DNA of 32,099 nt from ZC4RG17 sp036259475 (lineage in GTDB: Bacteria; Actinomycetota; Acidimicrobiia; Spongiisociales; ZC4RG35): contig DATABS010000091.1 in NCBI GenBank assembly GCA_036259475.1, positions 1-32,099 of the forward strand, given 5' to 3'. Made by a program: the position numbers and the translations under genes. The first letter of the stretch is position 1. Each line of letters starts with the position of its first letter. A model generated the notes under the pieces. That model saw only the letters and a list, made by a program, of their open reading frames with translations, searched no databases and had not been told where the DNA came from. Shown one piece after another: positions 21,636 through 28,806 of the stretch.

Positions 21636-23063
21636 TCACAGGTGGTGGCGCCGCATGCTCATCACTACGGTGACGGCGCCCGCCATCAGACCGAAAGCGA
21701 CGAGATGCGCCATGCCGAAACCGTCGGCTAGAGCGAGGGCTGCCGGTCCGCTGAGACCGGTCGCCTCGCCGGCCAGCGCCTCCCTTACCTGGGAGATGTC
21801 GCTGATTCGGGTTGCGACGACGGCCAGGATCACGCCGCCCGCCAAGCCGGCGCCGACCGACAGGCCCATCGTGCGCATGAAGGCGTGAGCTGAGGTCGCT
21901 CGACCGGCGAGGTTGTCGGGGACGGCCCGCCTCACCAACTGGAGGGAAGCGTTGGTGACGGTGCCGACCGAAGTCCCCATCACGAAGTAGGCGGCGAACA
22001 CCACGGGAAGCGGAGCCTCCAGGACCACGGACAGCCATGCGGCCGCGATCGCCAACGGGCCGATGAAAACGCCGACGGTCAGCACCGACCGTTCGCTGAC
22101 CCGGTCGGTCACCCGCCCGGCGACATTGGCGGCGAGCGTCCACCCGATCGTAAGCCACAGGACGGACCAAGCTGCCAGGGAGGCACTTCCTCCCCGGGCG
22201 CCGCGCACGAAGACCGGAAGGTATGCCGACAGACCTCCCATGGCGGCGAGCGTCAGACCGGCCGCTCCCGCCAGGTGGCCATAGGGATGGGACCGGAGGA
22301 AGCGCGGATCGACGAGCGGCGTCGGGTGACGGCGGCTCCGCCGCCATAGGAAGAATCCGAACACCGCCCCGGCCACCAGGAGATACACCGAGCTCATCGA
22401 AATATCGGAGACGGCCCCGAGGACGAGGCCGACCGACAGAACGAGTAGCGCCGCCGACGTCCAGTCGATGGTGAGAGGTGAGGACTGGATCGCCCCCGGC
22501 AGTGTCCGCCAGCCGGCTATCAGCGCGACGAGACAAATCGGAACCATGACGAGAAAGATCCATCGCCACGAGCCGAACTCGAGCATGGCGGCGGCGATCG
22601 CCGGACTGGCGAAGCCGAGCACTCCCCAGACGTTCGAGTTGGCGGCGAAGGCCCTGCCGGTCAGATGTCCCGGATAGACGAGGGCGACGGCGGCGATTCC
22701 CACCGAGATGATCGCTCCCCCCGAAATGCCCTGAACCACCCGGGATGCCACCAGGACGCCCATCGAGGGAGCGATGGCGGCGATCAGGGAAGCCACCGCG
22801 AAACCCACGGTCGCCCAGCGGAAAACCGCCGAAGTCCCGAGTGAATCGATGAAGTTGCCCGTGACGGCGGTGGCGACGGCCGACGCCAGCAGAAAAGATG
22901 TGATCACCCATGGCAGCAACTCGACATCGCCGAGTTCGGCGGCGAGTTCGGGCAGGGCGGCCGTGATCGCGAGTCCTTCGAACGCCACGATCGCCACCGT
23001 GGTGAAGATGGCGATCGAGGCAGGGAGCAACGTCGGCGACAGGATTGAACGCGGAACCGTCAT
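21636..23063 (-). CDS. MFS transporter, DHA2-like
   Basis: A 475-residue transporter with about 14 hydrophobic segments, fitting the DHA2 drug:proton antiporter type. Seen motifs are ITAALPELAAELG after the first helix, LVASRVVQGISGGAIIS (motif B, with R and QG) and GVLGFASPAIAAAML with GSWRWIFLVMVP (motif C region). A second half begins near HPYGHLAGAAGLTLAAMGG. ATG 23063 has GGAGAG 5 nt upstream; a further upstream start would add 11 residues. The substrate cannot be deduced. It is not a member of the known nucleobase permease families, so a purine transport role is only a position-based thought. It precedes the enoyl-CoA hydratase gene by 28 nt. Its long upstream region carries two competing hairpins. 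Confidence 0.88.
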   Translation of the reverse strand: MTVPRSILSPTLLPASIAIFTTVAIVAFEGLAITAALPELAAELGDVELLPWVITSFLLASAVATAVTGNFIDSLGTSAVFRWATVGFAVASLIAAIAPSMGVLVASRVVQGISGGAIISVGIAAVALVYPGHLTGRAFAANSNVWGVLGFASPAIAAAMLEFGSWRWIFLVMVPICLVALIAGWRTLPGAIQSSPLTIDWTSAALLVLSVGLVLGAVSDISMSSVYLLVAGAVFGFFLWRRSRRHPTPLVDPRFLRSHPYGHLAGAAGLTLAAMGGLSAYLPVFVRGARGGSASLAAWSVLWLTIGWTLAANVAGRVTDRVSERSVLTVGVFIGPLAIAAAWLSVVLEAPLPVVFAAYFVMGTSVGTVTNASLQLVRRAVPDNLAGRATSAHAFMRTMGLSVGAGLAGGVILAVVATRISDISQVREALAGEATGLSGPAALALADGFGMAHLVAFGLMAGAVTVVMSMRRHHL

Positions 23064-23186
23064 GAGCTCTCCAGGATGCCACGGCGGAGAAGCCACCCGG
23101 TACGCGGCCGCAACCTCCTGAATGCAGTGGAAACCGACCTCTGTGCCGGTTCGCAGACAGCGACACGTGGAGCTGGCCGCGGTTGT

Positions 23187-23226
23187 GAGGCTCTCTCGAG
23201 GGGCCGAGAGTCAAGTAGCCTCGGCC
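23187..23226 (-). promoter_or_regulatory. Mutually exclusive hairpins upstream of the MFS gene
   Basis: Within 40 bp, two alternative folds share bases. Fold A pairs GGCCGAG (23202-23208) with CTCGGCC (23220-23226), 7 bp with an 11-nt loop. Fold B pairs GAGGCT (23187-23192) with AGCCTC (23217-23222), and inside it CTCTCG (23193-23198) with CGAGAG (23205-23210). All pairings are perfect. The element lies about 125-165 nt before the MFS start and 57-96 nt after the stop of the 44-codon ORF. It could be an attenuator of the MFS message, a terminator of the preceding ORF, or both. The rest of the 219-bp gap (23064-23282) shows nothing else I can name. Confidence 0.45.
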
Positions 23227-23282
23227 AATCAAATGCCGGGCGGGCGGACGGAATCGAGCATAGGAGGCTCGAGCTGCCGTCC

Positions 23283-23417
23283 TCAGGCGGCGATGGCTTC
23301 AGATGAGCAGCTGACTTCCTCGCCCGAGCAGATGATCTCGTACTCGAACCCCGCCTGATCCAGGTTGTCAAGTGCCGTGGCGATCTGTCGCTCGCCGTGC
23401 AACGGTGTCTTGTTCAT
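23283..23417 (-). CDS. Small uncharacterised 44-residue protein
   Basis: An ORF of 44 codons between purL and the MFS gene. It starts MNKTPLHGERQIATALDNL and ends GEEVSCSSEAIAA, with two cysteines (C30 and C37) flanking an acidic turn. The middle, ALDNLDQAGFEYEII, is compatible with a helix followed by a strand. The composition is soluble and acidic, with no signal peptide. ATG 23417 has no Shine-Dalgarno, but TAAGTT ends 7 nt upstream, the same leaderless pattern as several other genes here. It begins 83 nt after the purL stop. I do not recognise the family. The paired cysteines could bind a metal or form a disulfide; that is inference. It may also be a chance ORF, but sensible codon use and the promoter argue for a gene. 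Confidence 0.55.
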   Translation of the reverse strand: MNKTPLHGERQIATALDNLDQAGFEYEIICSGEEVSCSSEAIAA

Positions 23418-23424
23418 GGTTGCA

Positions 23425-23430
23425 AACTTA
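23425..23430 (-). promoter_or_regulatory. Proposed -10 element for the 44-codon ORF
   Basis: TAAGTT on the minus strand (within GATAAGTT) ends 7 nt before the ATG at 23417. It sits in an unusually AT-rich spot for this window. Just upstream, ACAC and GTGT (23444-23447 and 23452-23455) form a 4-bp stem with a GAAA loop on the plus strand. Confidence 0.4.
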
Positions 23431-23500
23431 TCGGGTGGCTGTGACACGAAAGTGTGTGCCACACCGGTCTACCCGAACCACGACGAGGGAAACGGTGGGG

Positions 23501-25756
23501 TCAGCCGAGGCGGCGGGGAATGGCCGTGCGATAGGTGTCGGCGGCCACCGCTAAATCCACTACGGCCGAAGCCCCGCCTCGCCGGAAGGTGATGTCCGCT
23601 CCGTCGAAGACTCCGACGCGGCGGATGGGAAGTCCCAGCTCGATTGCGAGGGCAACGACACCGTCGCGGTGCTCCGGCGAGGCGGCGAATGTGAACCGGT
23701 GCGGATCCTCGGAGAAGAGTTGACGCCAATCGTCGTAGTCAATGCTGACACCTACGCCGGAGGCGATGGCCATCTCGGCGACCGTGACCGCCAGCCCGCC
23801 TTCCGACACGTCGTGGAGGCAGGGTGAAAGCTGCTGGTCGACCAGCCGTACCGCCAGTTCTATGACCTTGCGAGCCATCGTGGCATCGGCGGCGGCGGGA
23901 CGCCCTCCGACGTGGCCGAACGTGACCTTCTCGAAGGCGGATCCGGCCAGGTTCACTGCGTCCCATGGACCGGCGAGCCAGAGATCCATTCCTTCGACGG
24001 CGCGGTCGAGTCTGGGAGGCTGGCGGGGGTAGGGCTCGGCGACACCGACCAGGCCGACGACCGGGGTGGGGTAGATATCTATTCCGTCGGTCTCGTTGTA
24101 CAACGAGACGTTGCCTCCCACCACGGGAATGTCGAGAGCCTCACAAGCCTCGGATATGCCCTCGATGGACTGCTGGAGCTGCCACATGACCTCGGGCTTC
24201 TCCGGGTTCCCGAAGTTGAGATTGTCGACGACGGCCTTGGGACGGGCTCCCGTCAGGGCGACGTTGAGTGCGGCCTCGAAGACGATGCGGCCGGATCCTC
24301 TCCGGGGATCGAGATGGCACAACCGCCCGTTGCCGTCGGTGGAAACAGCAAGCGCCTTCTCGGTGCCTTTGATCCTGAGAAGGTTCCCATCGTTGCCGGG
24401 GCCAACGAGGGTGTTCAGGAAGAGCATGTGGTCGTACTGCTCGTACGCCCACGCCGCCGAGGCGATCGACGGGTCGTCGAGGAGTTGGAGGAGGGCCGTT
24501 GCCAGTGCCGGCTGGGTGACGTGCTTGAGCTTGTTGGACCACAGGTCCTCAATCCAGGGCGGTTCGCCTATCGGCCGGTCGTAGCGGGGCGCCTCGTCGG
24601 TCAGGGAGGCGGCCGGAATCTCGGCGACGGTTTCGTCGTCGTGGGTGACTCGTAGGGTCGGGCCGGCGGTAACGGTTCCGACTACCGCCGCGTCGATTTC
24701 CCATCGAGCGGCAACGCTCAGGACCTCATCGACGCGAGCCGGTTCGACGAAGGCCATCATCCGTTCCTGGGATTCGGACATGAGGAGTTCGGCGGCGGTC
24801 ATCCCCGGCTCACGGGTGTGGACCTGGTCGAGGTCGAGTTCCACGCCGACACCGGCCCGGGCTGCCGGCTCTGAGGCGGCACACGAAAGTCCGGCGGCGC
24901 CGAGATCCTGGACTCCGGCGACCAATCCCGATTCGTACAGCTCGAGGCAGGCCTCGATGAGCTTCTTCTCTTCGAAGGGATCGCCCACCTGGACCGAAGG
25001 GCGCTTCTGGCTGGAAGCCTCGTCGAAGGAGGACGACGCCAGGACGGATGCTCCTCCGATGCCGTCGCGACCGGTTGCCGCACCCAACAGGATGGCGACG
25101 TTGCCTGGCTGGCCCGCCGTTCCCCGCACGAGCTGCTCGCGGCGGAGGATCCCCAGGCACATGACGTTGACGAGCGGATTGCCCGTATAGCAATCTTCGA
25201 ACGCCGTCTCTCCGCCCACCGTCGGGACGCCGACGGCGTTGCCGTAGCCGGCGATGCCCGAGACGACGCCCGAGAACAAGTAGCGGTTCTGTGGCTGGTC
25301 GAGGGAGCCAAATCGGATCTGGTCCCACAGCGCCACCGGCCTCGCTCCCATCGTGAAGACGTCCCGCAAGATCCCGCCTACGCCGGTGGCTGCTCCCTGA
25401 TATGGCTCCACGAAGGAGGGGTGGTTGTGGCTCTCGATACGAAAGGCCGCCAGCCACCCGTCGCCCAGATCGATGACCCCGGCGTTCTCGCCTGGCCCGA
25501 CCACCACCCACGGTGCCTCGGTGGGGAAACGACCTAGGTGAGCCCGAGACGACTTGTACGAACAATGCTCCGACCACATGACCGAGTACATGGCCAGTTC
25601 AGCGGCCGACGGGTCCCTTCCCAGAATGCCGACGATCCGGTCGTACTCGTCGTCGGTCAGCCCGAGACGCCGGTGGAGTGGGTCGCCGGCGTCTTCGGCC
25701 GGCGGGGTCGCTTCTTCGGTGAGGGCGTCCTCTTCGGGAGCGAGATCGGTTCTCAC
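23501..25756 (-). CDS. purL: Phosphoribosylformylglycinamidine synthase, small-complex PurL
   Basis: This 751-residue synthetase subunit uses ATP and ammonia from PurQ to convert FGAR to FGAM. Its length fits the three-subunit PurLQS form rather than the single 1300-residue enzyme. Motifs include MYSVMWSEHCSYKSSR (the AIR-synthase-like HCSYK signature), IESHNHPSFVEPYQGAATG, GGILRDVFTMGARPVAL (overlapping parts), VPTVGGETAFED, GVQDLGAAGLSCAASE and, in the C-terminal half, VVGGNVSLYNET and LHDVSEGGLAVTVAEMA. GTG 25756 overlaps the purQ stop by 4 nt (GTGA), so the subunits are translationally coupled. An N-terminal acidic stretch of about 25 residues precedes the conserved domain. It is followed after 83 nt by the 44-codon ORF. 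Confidence 0.97.
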   Translation of the reverse strand: MRTDLAPEEDALTEEATPPAEDAGDPLHRRLGLTDDEYDRIVGILGRDPSAAELAMYSVMWSEHCSYKSSRAHLGRFPTEAPWVVVGPGENAGVIDLGDGWLAAFRIESHNHPSFVEPYQGAATGVGGILRDVFTMGARPVALWDQIRFGSLDQPQNRYLFSGVVSGIAGYGNAVGVPTVGGETAFEDCYTGNPLVNVMCLGILRREQLVRGTAGQPGNVAILLGAATGRDGIGGASVLASSSFDEASSQKRPSVQVGDPFEEKKLIEACLELYESGLVAGVQDLGAAGLSCAASEPAARAGVGVELDLDQVHTREPGMTAAELLMSESQERMMAFVEPARVDEVLSVAARWEIDAAVVGTVTAGPTLRVTHDDETVAEIPAASLTDEAPRYDRPIGEPPWIEDLWSNKLKHVTQPALATALLQLLDDPSIASAAWAYEQYDHMLFLNTLVGPGNDGNLLRIKGTEKALAVSTDGNGRLCHLDPRRGSGRIVFEAALNVALTGARPKAVVDNLNFGNPEKPEVMWQLQQSIEGISEACEALDIPVVGGNVSLYNETDGIDIYPTPVVGLVGVAEPYPRQPPRLDRAVEGMDLWLAGPWDAVNLAGSAFEKVTFGHVGGRPAAADATMARKVIELAVRLVDQQLSPCLHDVSEGGLAVTVAEMAIASGVGVSIDYDDWRQLFSEDPHRFTFAASPEHRDGVVALAIELGLPIRRVGVFDGADITFRRGGASAVVDLAVAADTYRTAIPRRLG

Positions 25757-26406
25757 GCCGGAAGCCTTTCGGCGACGGCAATGAGAGATTCGAGGAGTCG
25801 CCTTCCATCCGCGGAGCCGAGGATCTCCTCTGACGATCTCTCGGGGTGAGGCATGATCCCCACGACGTTCCCGCCCTCATTGGCGACCGCTGCCGCCCGG
25901 AACTGCGAGCCATTGACGTCCTCGGCGTAACGGGCGACGACGCGGGCTGAACCGGAGGGGTCGGTGAATTGGCCTTCGTACGAGTTGAGCGGCAACGTGA
26001 GAACGTCGCCGACTTCGAGTCCCATGGTTAGAACGGTGGAAGTGTCGGTCACCTCGACGGGCACCGGTCGACAGATGAAGCGCAGATCCCGGTTGGCGAT
26101 GAGAGCGCCTGACAGCAGATGGGCCTCGCATAGGATCTGGAATCCGTTGCAGATGCCGACCACAGGACTGCCCTCCTCGGCCATCCGGGCTATCGCCGAC
26201 ATCACCGGCGAGAAACGGGCGATGGCGCCCGTGCGCAGGTAGTCGCCGTGGGCGAAACCCCCGGGAAGCACCACCGCGTCGAGCTCCGACAGGTCGGTTT
26301 CCCGATGCCACACGAGGGGAGCCTCGGCTCCCAGTGCCTCCAGCGCCCACTGCACGTCCAGCTCACAGTTGGAGCCCGGAAACACCACGACCCCGATGCG
26401 GCTCAT
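25753..26406 (-). CDS. purQ: Phosphoribosylformylglycinamidine synthase glutaminase subunit PurQ
   Basis: This 217-residue class I amidotransferase supplies ammonia to PurL. The catalytic triad is visible as C86 in VGICNGFQILCE, and H187 and E189 in GIMPHPERSS. The opening MSRIGVVVFPGSNCELD and the PGGFAHGDYLRTGAIA loop are PurQ hallmarks. ATG 26406 has GAGGTGG upstream; a GTG at 26415 would add three residues. The gene overlaps purL by 4 nt. Upstream it is separated from purS by 136 nt, an unusually wide gap for this otherwise overlapping operon, which holds a hairpin and a short tandem repeat. Confidence 0.97.
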   Translation of the reverse strand: MSRIGVVVFPGSNCELDVQWALEALGAEAPLVWHRETDLSELDAVVLPGGFAHGDYLRTGAIARFSPVMSAIARMAEEGSPVVGICNGFQILCEAHLLSGALIANRDLRFICRPVPVEVTDTSTVLTMGLEVGDVLTLPLNSYEGQFTDPSGSARVVARYAEDVNGSQFRAAAVANEGGNVVGIMPHPERSSEEILGSADGRRLLESLIAVAERLPA

Positions 26407-26460
26407 GCAGCCCACCTCATTTCGTCCCCTGGGGGAAAGGTAGAAGGGACCCGACTTTGC

Positions 26461-26483
26461 CCCCCACTCCTACGTCGTGGGGG
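26461..26483 (-). other. Hairpin in the purS-purQ gap
   Basis: CCCCCAC (26461-26467) and GTGGGGG (26477-26483) form a perfect 7-bp stem with a 9-nt loop. A second CCCC/GGGG pair lies nearer purQ (about 26424-26434). Both are between cotranscribed genes, so they could tune purQL relative to purCS, by partial termination or mRNA processing, or protect mRNA ends. Confidence 0.45.
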
Positions 26484-26521
26484 ACTGAATGTCCTGCGGC
26501 GTGAGAGGCAAACGTAACCCG

Positions 26522-26541
26522 CGACTTCCGACTTCCGACTT
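26522..26541. repeat. Tandem CGACTTC repeat after purS
   Basis: CGACTTC occurs twice, followed by CGACTT, as uninterrupted 7-bp units, starting 1 nt after the purS stop codon in gene orientation. A related sequence overlaps the DUF6986 stop at 9878-9891. The role is unknown; it is a possible member of a dispersed intergenic repeat. Confidence 0.55.
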
Positions 26542-26542
26542 G

Positions 26543-26785
26543 TCACTGCTCGACCTCGATGCGGTAGTCCTCGATGACCGGATTGGCGAGCAGCTTCTGG
26601 CACATCTCATCCGTCCGGGAGCGGACCGCGTCGAGGTCATCGCCGGCGACGTCCAGGTGGAGGGTTCGACCGGTGCGGACGGATACCACCTCGTCGTAGC
26701 CGAGATCATTCAGTGACCGGGCGATCGTCGAACCCTCTGGGTCGGCGATCTCCGGTCGACGCTCGATGTGAACCGTCACCTTCAT
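26543..26785 (-). CDS. purS: Phosphoribosylformylglycinamidine synthase subunit PurS
   Basis: This 80-residue small subunit bridges PurL and PurQ and aids ammonia channelling. The normal PurS features are all present: KVTVHIERRPEIADPEGSTI at the start, LGYDEVVSVRTGRTLHLDV in the middle and KLLANPVIEDYRIEVE at the end. ATG 26785 overlaps the purC stop by 4 nt (ATGA). Its stop is followed directly by the tandem CGACTTC repeat. Presence of PurS confirms the three-subunit form of FGAM synthase. Confidence 0.96.
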   Translation of the reverse strand: MKVTVHIERRPEIADPEGSTIARSLNDLGYDEVVSVRTGRTLHLDVAGDDLDAVRSRTDEMCQKLLANPVIEDYRIEVEQ

Positions 26786-27666
26786 CGTGCCGCTCGTTCC
26801 AGATAGTCATCGAACGAGGAACCGGTGATCTTTTCGTACGCCTCCACATACCGGGAGCGAGTGCCGTCCACCACATCATCGGGCAGGTCGGGGGGCGGCG
26901 GGTTGTGATCCCAACCGGTGGTGTCGAGCCAGTCCCGTACGTACTGCTTGTCGAAGCTGGGGACGGCCTCGCCGGGCTGCCACTCGTCCACCGGCCAGTA
27001 ACGGGACGAGTCGGGGGTGAGCACCTCGTCGATGAGCAGCAACTCCCCGTCGGCGTGGCCGAATTCGAACTTGGTGTCGGCGAGGATGATCCCGCGTTCG
27101 GCGGCGTAGTCGGCCGCCTTCAAATAGATGTCGAGTGAGCGTCGTCGGAGATCGTCGTAGAGGTCGTCGCCCAGCAGACGACGGGTCGTAGCCTCCGTGA
27201 TGTTCTCGTCGTGGCCCTCCGCTGCCTTGGTGGCGGGTGTGAATATCGGCTCCGGAAGCTTGTCGGCTAGTTGCAATCCGGACGGCAGGTGCTCGGTGGT
27301 GGGACCACCCCCGTCCCGATACTCCCTCCAGGAGGATCCGTAGAGGTAGCCGCGCACCACGCACTCCACGGGGACGACCTCGGCCCTGCGCACGATCATG
27401 GCCCTCCCCGCCAGCTCGGCTCTCTGGCGAGCAGTGAGCGCCTCGACCTGTGAAAGGTCGGTCGACACGAGGTGGTTGGGAACGTCGAGCAGGTCGAAGA
27501 AGTGGAGCGATAGCCCGGTCAGGACCCGACCCTTGTCGGGGATCGGCTGGCTCAGGATGACGTCGTAGGCCGAGATGCGGTCGGTGGCTACGAAGAGCAG
27601 ATGTCCGGCGTCGATCGCGTAGATCTCCCTGACTTTTCCGGACGCCACGTGGGGCATTTCCAGCAC
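26782..27666 (-). CDS. purC: SAICAR synthase
   Basis: This 294-residue ligase joins aspartate to CAIR with ATP. Motifs are ASGKVREIYAID and ATDRISAYDVIL near the N-terminus, PIPDKGRVLTGLS, VECVVRGYLYGSSWREY, DTKFEFG and LLIDEVLTPDSSRYW (substrate and Mg2+ site). It is the longer actinobacterial/eukaryote-like form, not the 240-residue type. GTG 27666 was chosen because a TACGAT box ends 8 nt before it, the leaderless pattern; ATG 27657, three codons in, is a near-equal alternative with a weak GGA site. An upstream open frame to 27915 is antisense to the next gene and is not part of purC. It leads the purC-S-Q-L operon and is divergent from the amidotransferase gene, with 63 bp between them. 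Confidence 0.95.
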   Translation of the reverse strand: MLEMPHVASGKVREIYAIDAGHLLFVATDRISAYDVILSQPIPDKGRVLTGLSLHFFDLLDVPNHLVSTDLSQVEALTARQRAELAGRAMIVRRAEVVPVECVVRGYLYGSSWREYRDGGGPTTEHLPSGLQLADKLPEPIFTPATKAAEGHDENITEATTRRLLGDDLYDDLRRRSLDIYLKAADYAAERGIILADTKFEFGHADGELLLIDEVLTPDSSRYWPVDEWQPGEAVPSFDKQYVRDWLDTTGWDHNPPPPDLPDDVVDGTRSRYVEAYEKITGSSFDDYLERAAR

Positions 27667-27674
27667 GGGAGGTG

Positions 27675-27680
27675 ATCGTA
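27675..27680 (-). promoter_or_regulatory. Proposed -10 element for purC
   Basis: TACGAT on the minus strand ends 8 nt before the GTG at 27666. The following CACCTCCC is the opposite of a Shine-Dalgarno sequence, so initiation at a leaderless 5' end fits best. No convincing -35 is seen. Confidence 0.4.
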
Positions 27681-27729
27681 GCGAGTCGACGCACGGTGGA
27701 CGACGCAGTCGCATGGGCCGCCGACCACA

Positions 27730-28416
27730 ATGGCAGTGATGAGCCGCGTCGCCGTCGTTCACCACAACCGGGAGATCGCCGTCGGTCGCTTGAGGCCGTT
27801 TCTCCGTCGCCACGTCGTGGTCGATGTGTGGGCTCCCGATGCCGACTTTCCCCACGACATCGACGCCACGGTCGTGATGGGCGGCTTCATGGGTGCTTAT
27901 GACACAGACCTGCATCCCTGGCTCGACGATGAGAAAGCCTGGCTCGAGAAGCGGGTCAGCGAGGAGACTCCGGTTCTAGGTCTCTGTCTGGGCGCTCAAC
28001 TCCTCGCCGACGTTCTCGGTGGGCGGGCCTTCCGGGCGCCTCATCCGGAGGTGGGCGTCGTTCGCGTAAAGCTGACCGAGGCGGGCGCCGCCCATCCGGT
28101 GATCTCCCATCTCGGCGATCGGGCTTTCTTCGCTCACCAGGACACCTTCGATCCGCCGGCCGACGCCACCTTGCTCGCGTCGACCGGCACCTACCCGGCG
28201 GCCTTCGAGGTCGGGTCGGCGCTGGCGGTCCAGCCTCATCCTGAGACACCGCTGGACGAGGCGCTCGCCTGGGCAGAGGATCCGCGCTTCGACATGCTGG
28301 ATCGAGTCGGAATGAGCCGTGACGAGTACGCAAGAACGTTGCGGGCACATGCCGTCGAGGCGGAACTCGCTGCCGAAGCAATGTTCGGCGCCTGGTTCGG
28401 TCGTCTGGCCCGGTAG
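27730..28416 (+). CDS. Type 1 glutamine amidotransferase
   Basis: A 228-residue stand-alone class I amidotransferase. The catalytic triad is C86 in LGLCLGAQLLADVLGG, and H170 and E172 in AVQPHPETPL. VVMGGFMGAYDTDLHPWLDDE is the typical front loop of the GuaA-like stand-alone group. These proteins may serve an unlinked synthetase or hydrolyse gamma-glutamyl compounds; the partner is not known. It is distinct from PurQ and from the N-terminal domain of GMP synthetase, although confusion with the latter is common. ATG 27730 or ATG 27739 could start it; neither has a good ribosome binding site. It is followed 12 nt later by the thioesterase gene and begins a four-gene plus-strand run ending in purB. 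Confidence 0.85.
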   Translation: MAVMSRVAVVHHNREIAVGRLRPFLRRHVVVDVWAPDADFPHDIDATVVMGGFMGAYDTDLHPWLDDEKAWLEKRVSEETPVLGLCLGAQLLADVLGGRAFRAPHPEVGVVRVKLTEAGAAHPVISHLGDRAFFAHQDTFDPPADATLLASTGTYPAAFEVGSALAVQPHPETPLDEALAWAEDPRFDMLDRVGMSRDEYARTLRAHAVEAELAAEAMFGAWFGRLAR

Positions 28417-28428
28417 CGTCTGTCGGCG

Positions 28429-28806
28429 ATGTCACCCGAGAACATCGGCGACGCCTGGTCCGGGCATCTGGGAATCTCATTCAGCACCACCGACGAGGAC
28501 GCCACCCTGCTCACCATGTCGCTGGGACCCCAGCACCTCAACTTCTTGGACGGAGCCCACGGTGGAGCGCTGTTTTCGCTGGCGGAGAAGGCGGTTCGTC
28601 ACGTCGCCTCCCACGACGGGTCAGATCCGACGCTGATCGACGCTCACCTCGCCTTGACGGCCGGTGGTGAGGAAGGTGACACGTTGCAGGCCCGAGTGGA
28701 GCCGGTCAACGTGGGACGCACCCTGGGCGTCTATCGCGTCACTGTCACGCGTGGTGACGGACGGGTCGTCTGCACCTTGACCGGGACGGTGAGGTTCGCC
28801 CGGTGA
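28429..28806 (+). CDS. PaaI-type hotdog-fold thioesterase
   Basis: A 125-residue acyl-CoA thioesterase-like protein. The hotdog signature HLNFLDGAHGGALFSLAEKA (about 36-55) carries the conserved H-G-G around the central helix. LIDAHLALTAGGEEGD, GRTLGVYRVTVTRGDG and VCTLTGTVRF complete the sheet. PaaI-type enzymes hydrolyse hydroxyphenylacetyl-CoA or related thioesters, but the substrate here is unknown. ATG 28429 lacks a strong ribosome binding site; a TAGCGT hexamer 9 nt upstream coincides with the stop codon of the preceding gene. Its own stop overlaps the ROK kinase start (GTGA). With a crotonase homologue and glutaryl-CoA dehydrogenase nearby, it may belong to acyl-CoA metabolism. Confidence 0.85.
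   Translation: MSPENIGDAWSGHLGISFSTTDEDATLLTMSLGPQHLNFLDGAHGGALFSLAEKAVRHVASHDGSDPTLIDAHLALTAGGEEGDTLQARVEPVNVGRTLGVYRVTVTRGDGRVVCTLTGTVRFAR

Noticed and set aside
21604..23232. A 542-codon open frame on the minus strand over the MFS gene
   Set aside because: It is Arg/Gly-rich, shares the strand and span of the MFS gene in another frame, and shows no family motifs; it is a typical GC-rich shadow frame.
23064..23282. A tRNA or known small RNA in the gap before the MFS gene
   Set aside because: No cloverleaf with a T-loop GTTCRA motif could be formed; only the competing hairpins are supported.
27667..27915. N-terminal extension of purC up to 27915
   Set aside because: It is antisense to the amidotransferase gene and precedes the conserved PHVASGKVREIY start; family members do not have it.
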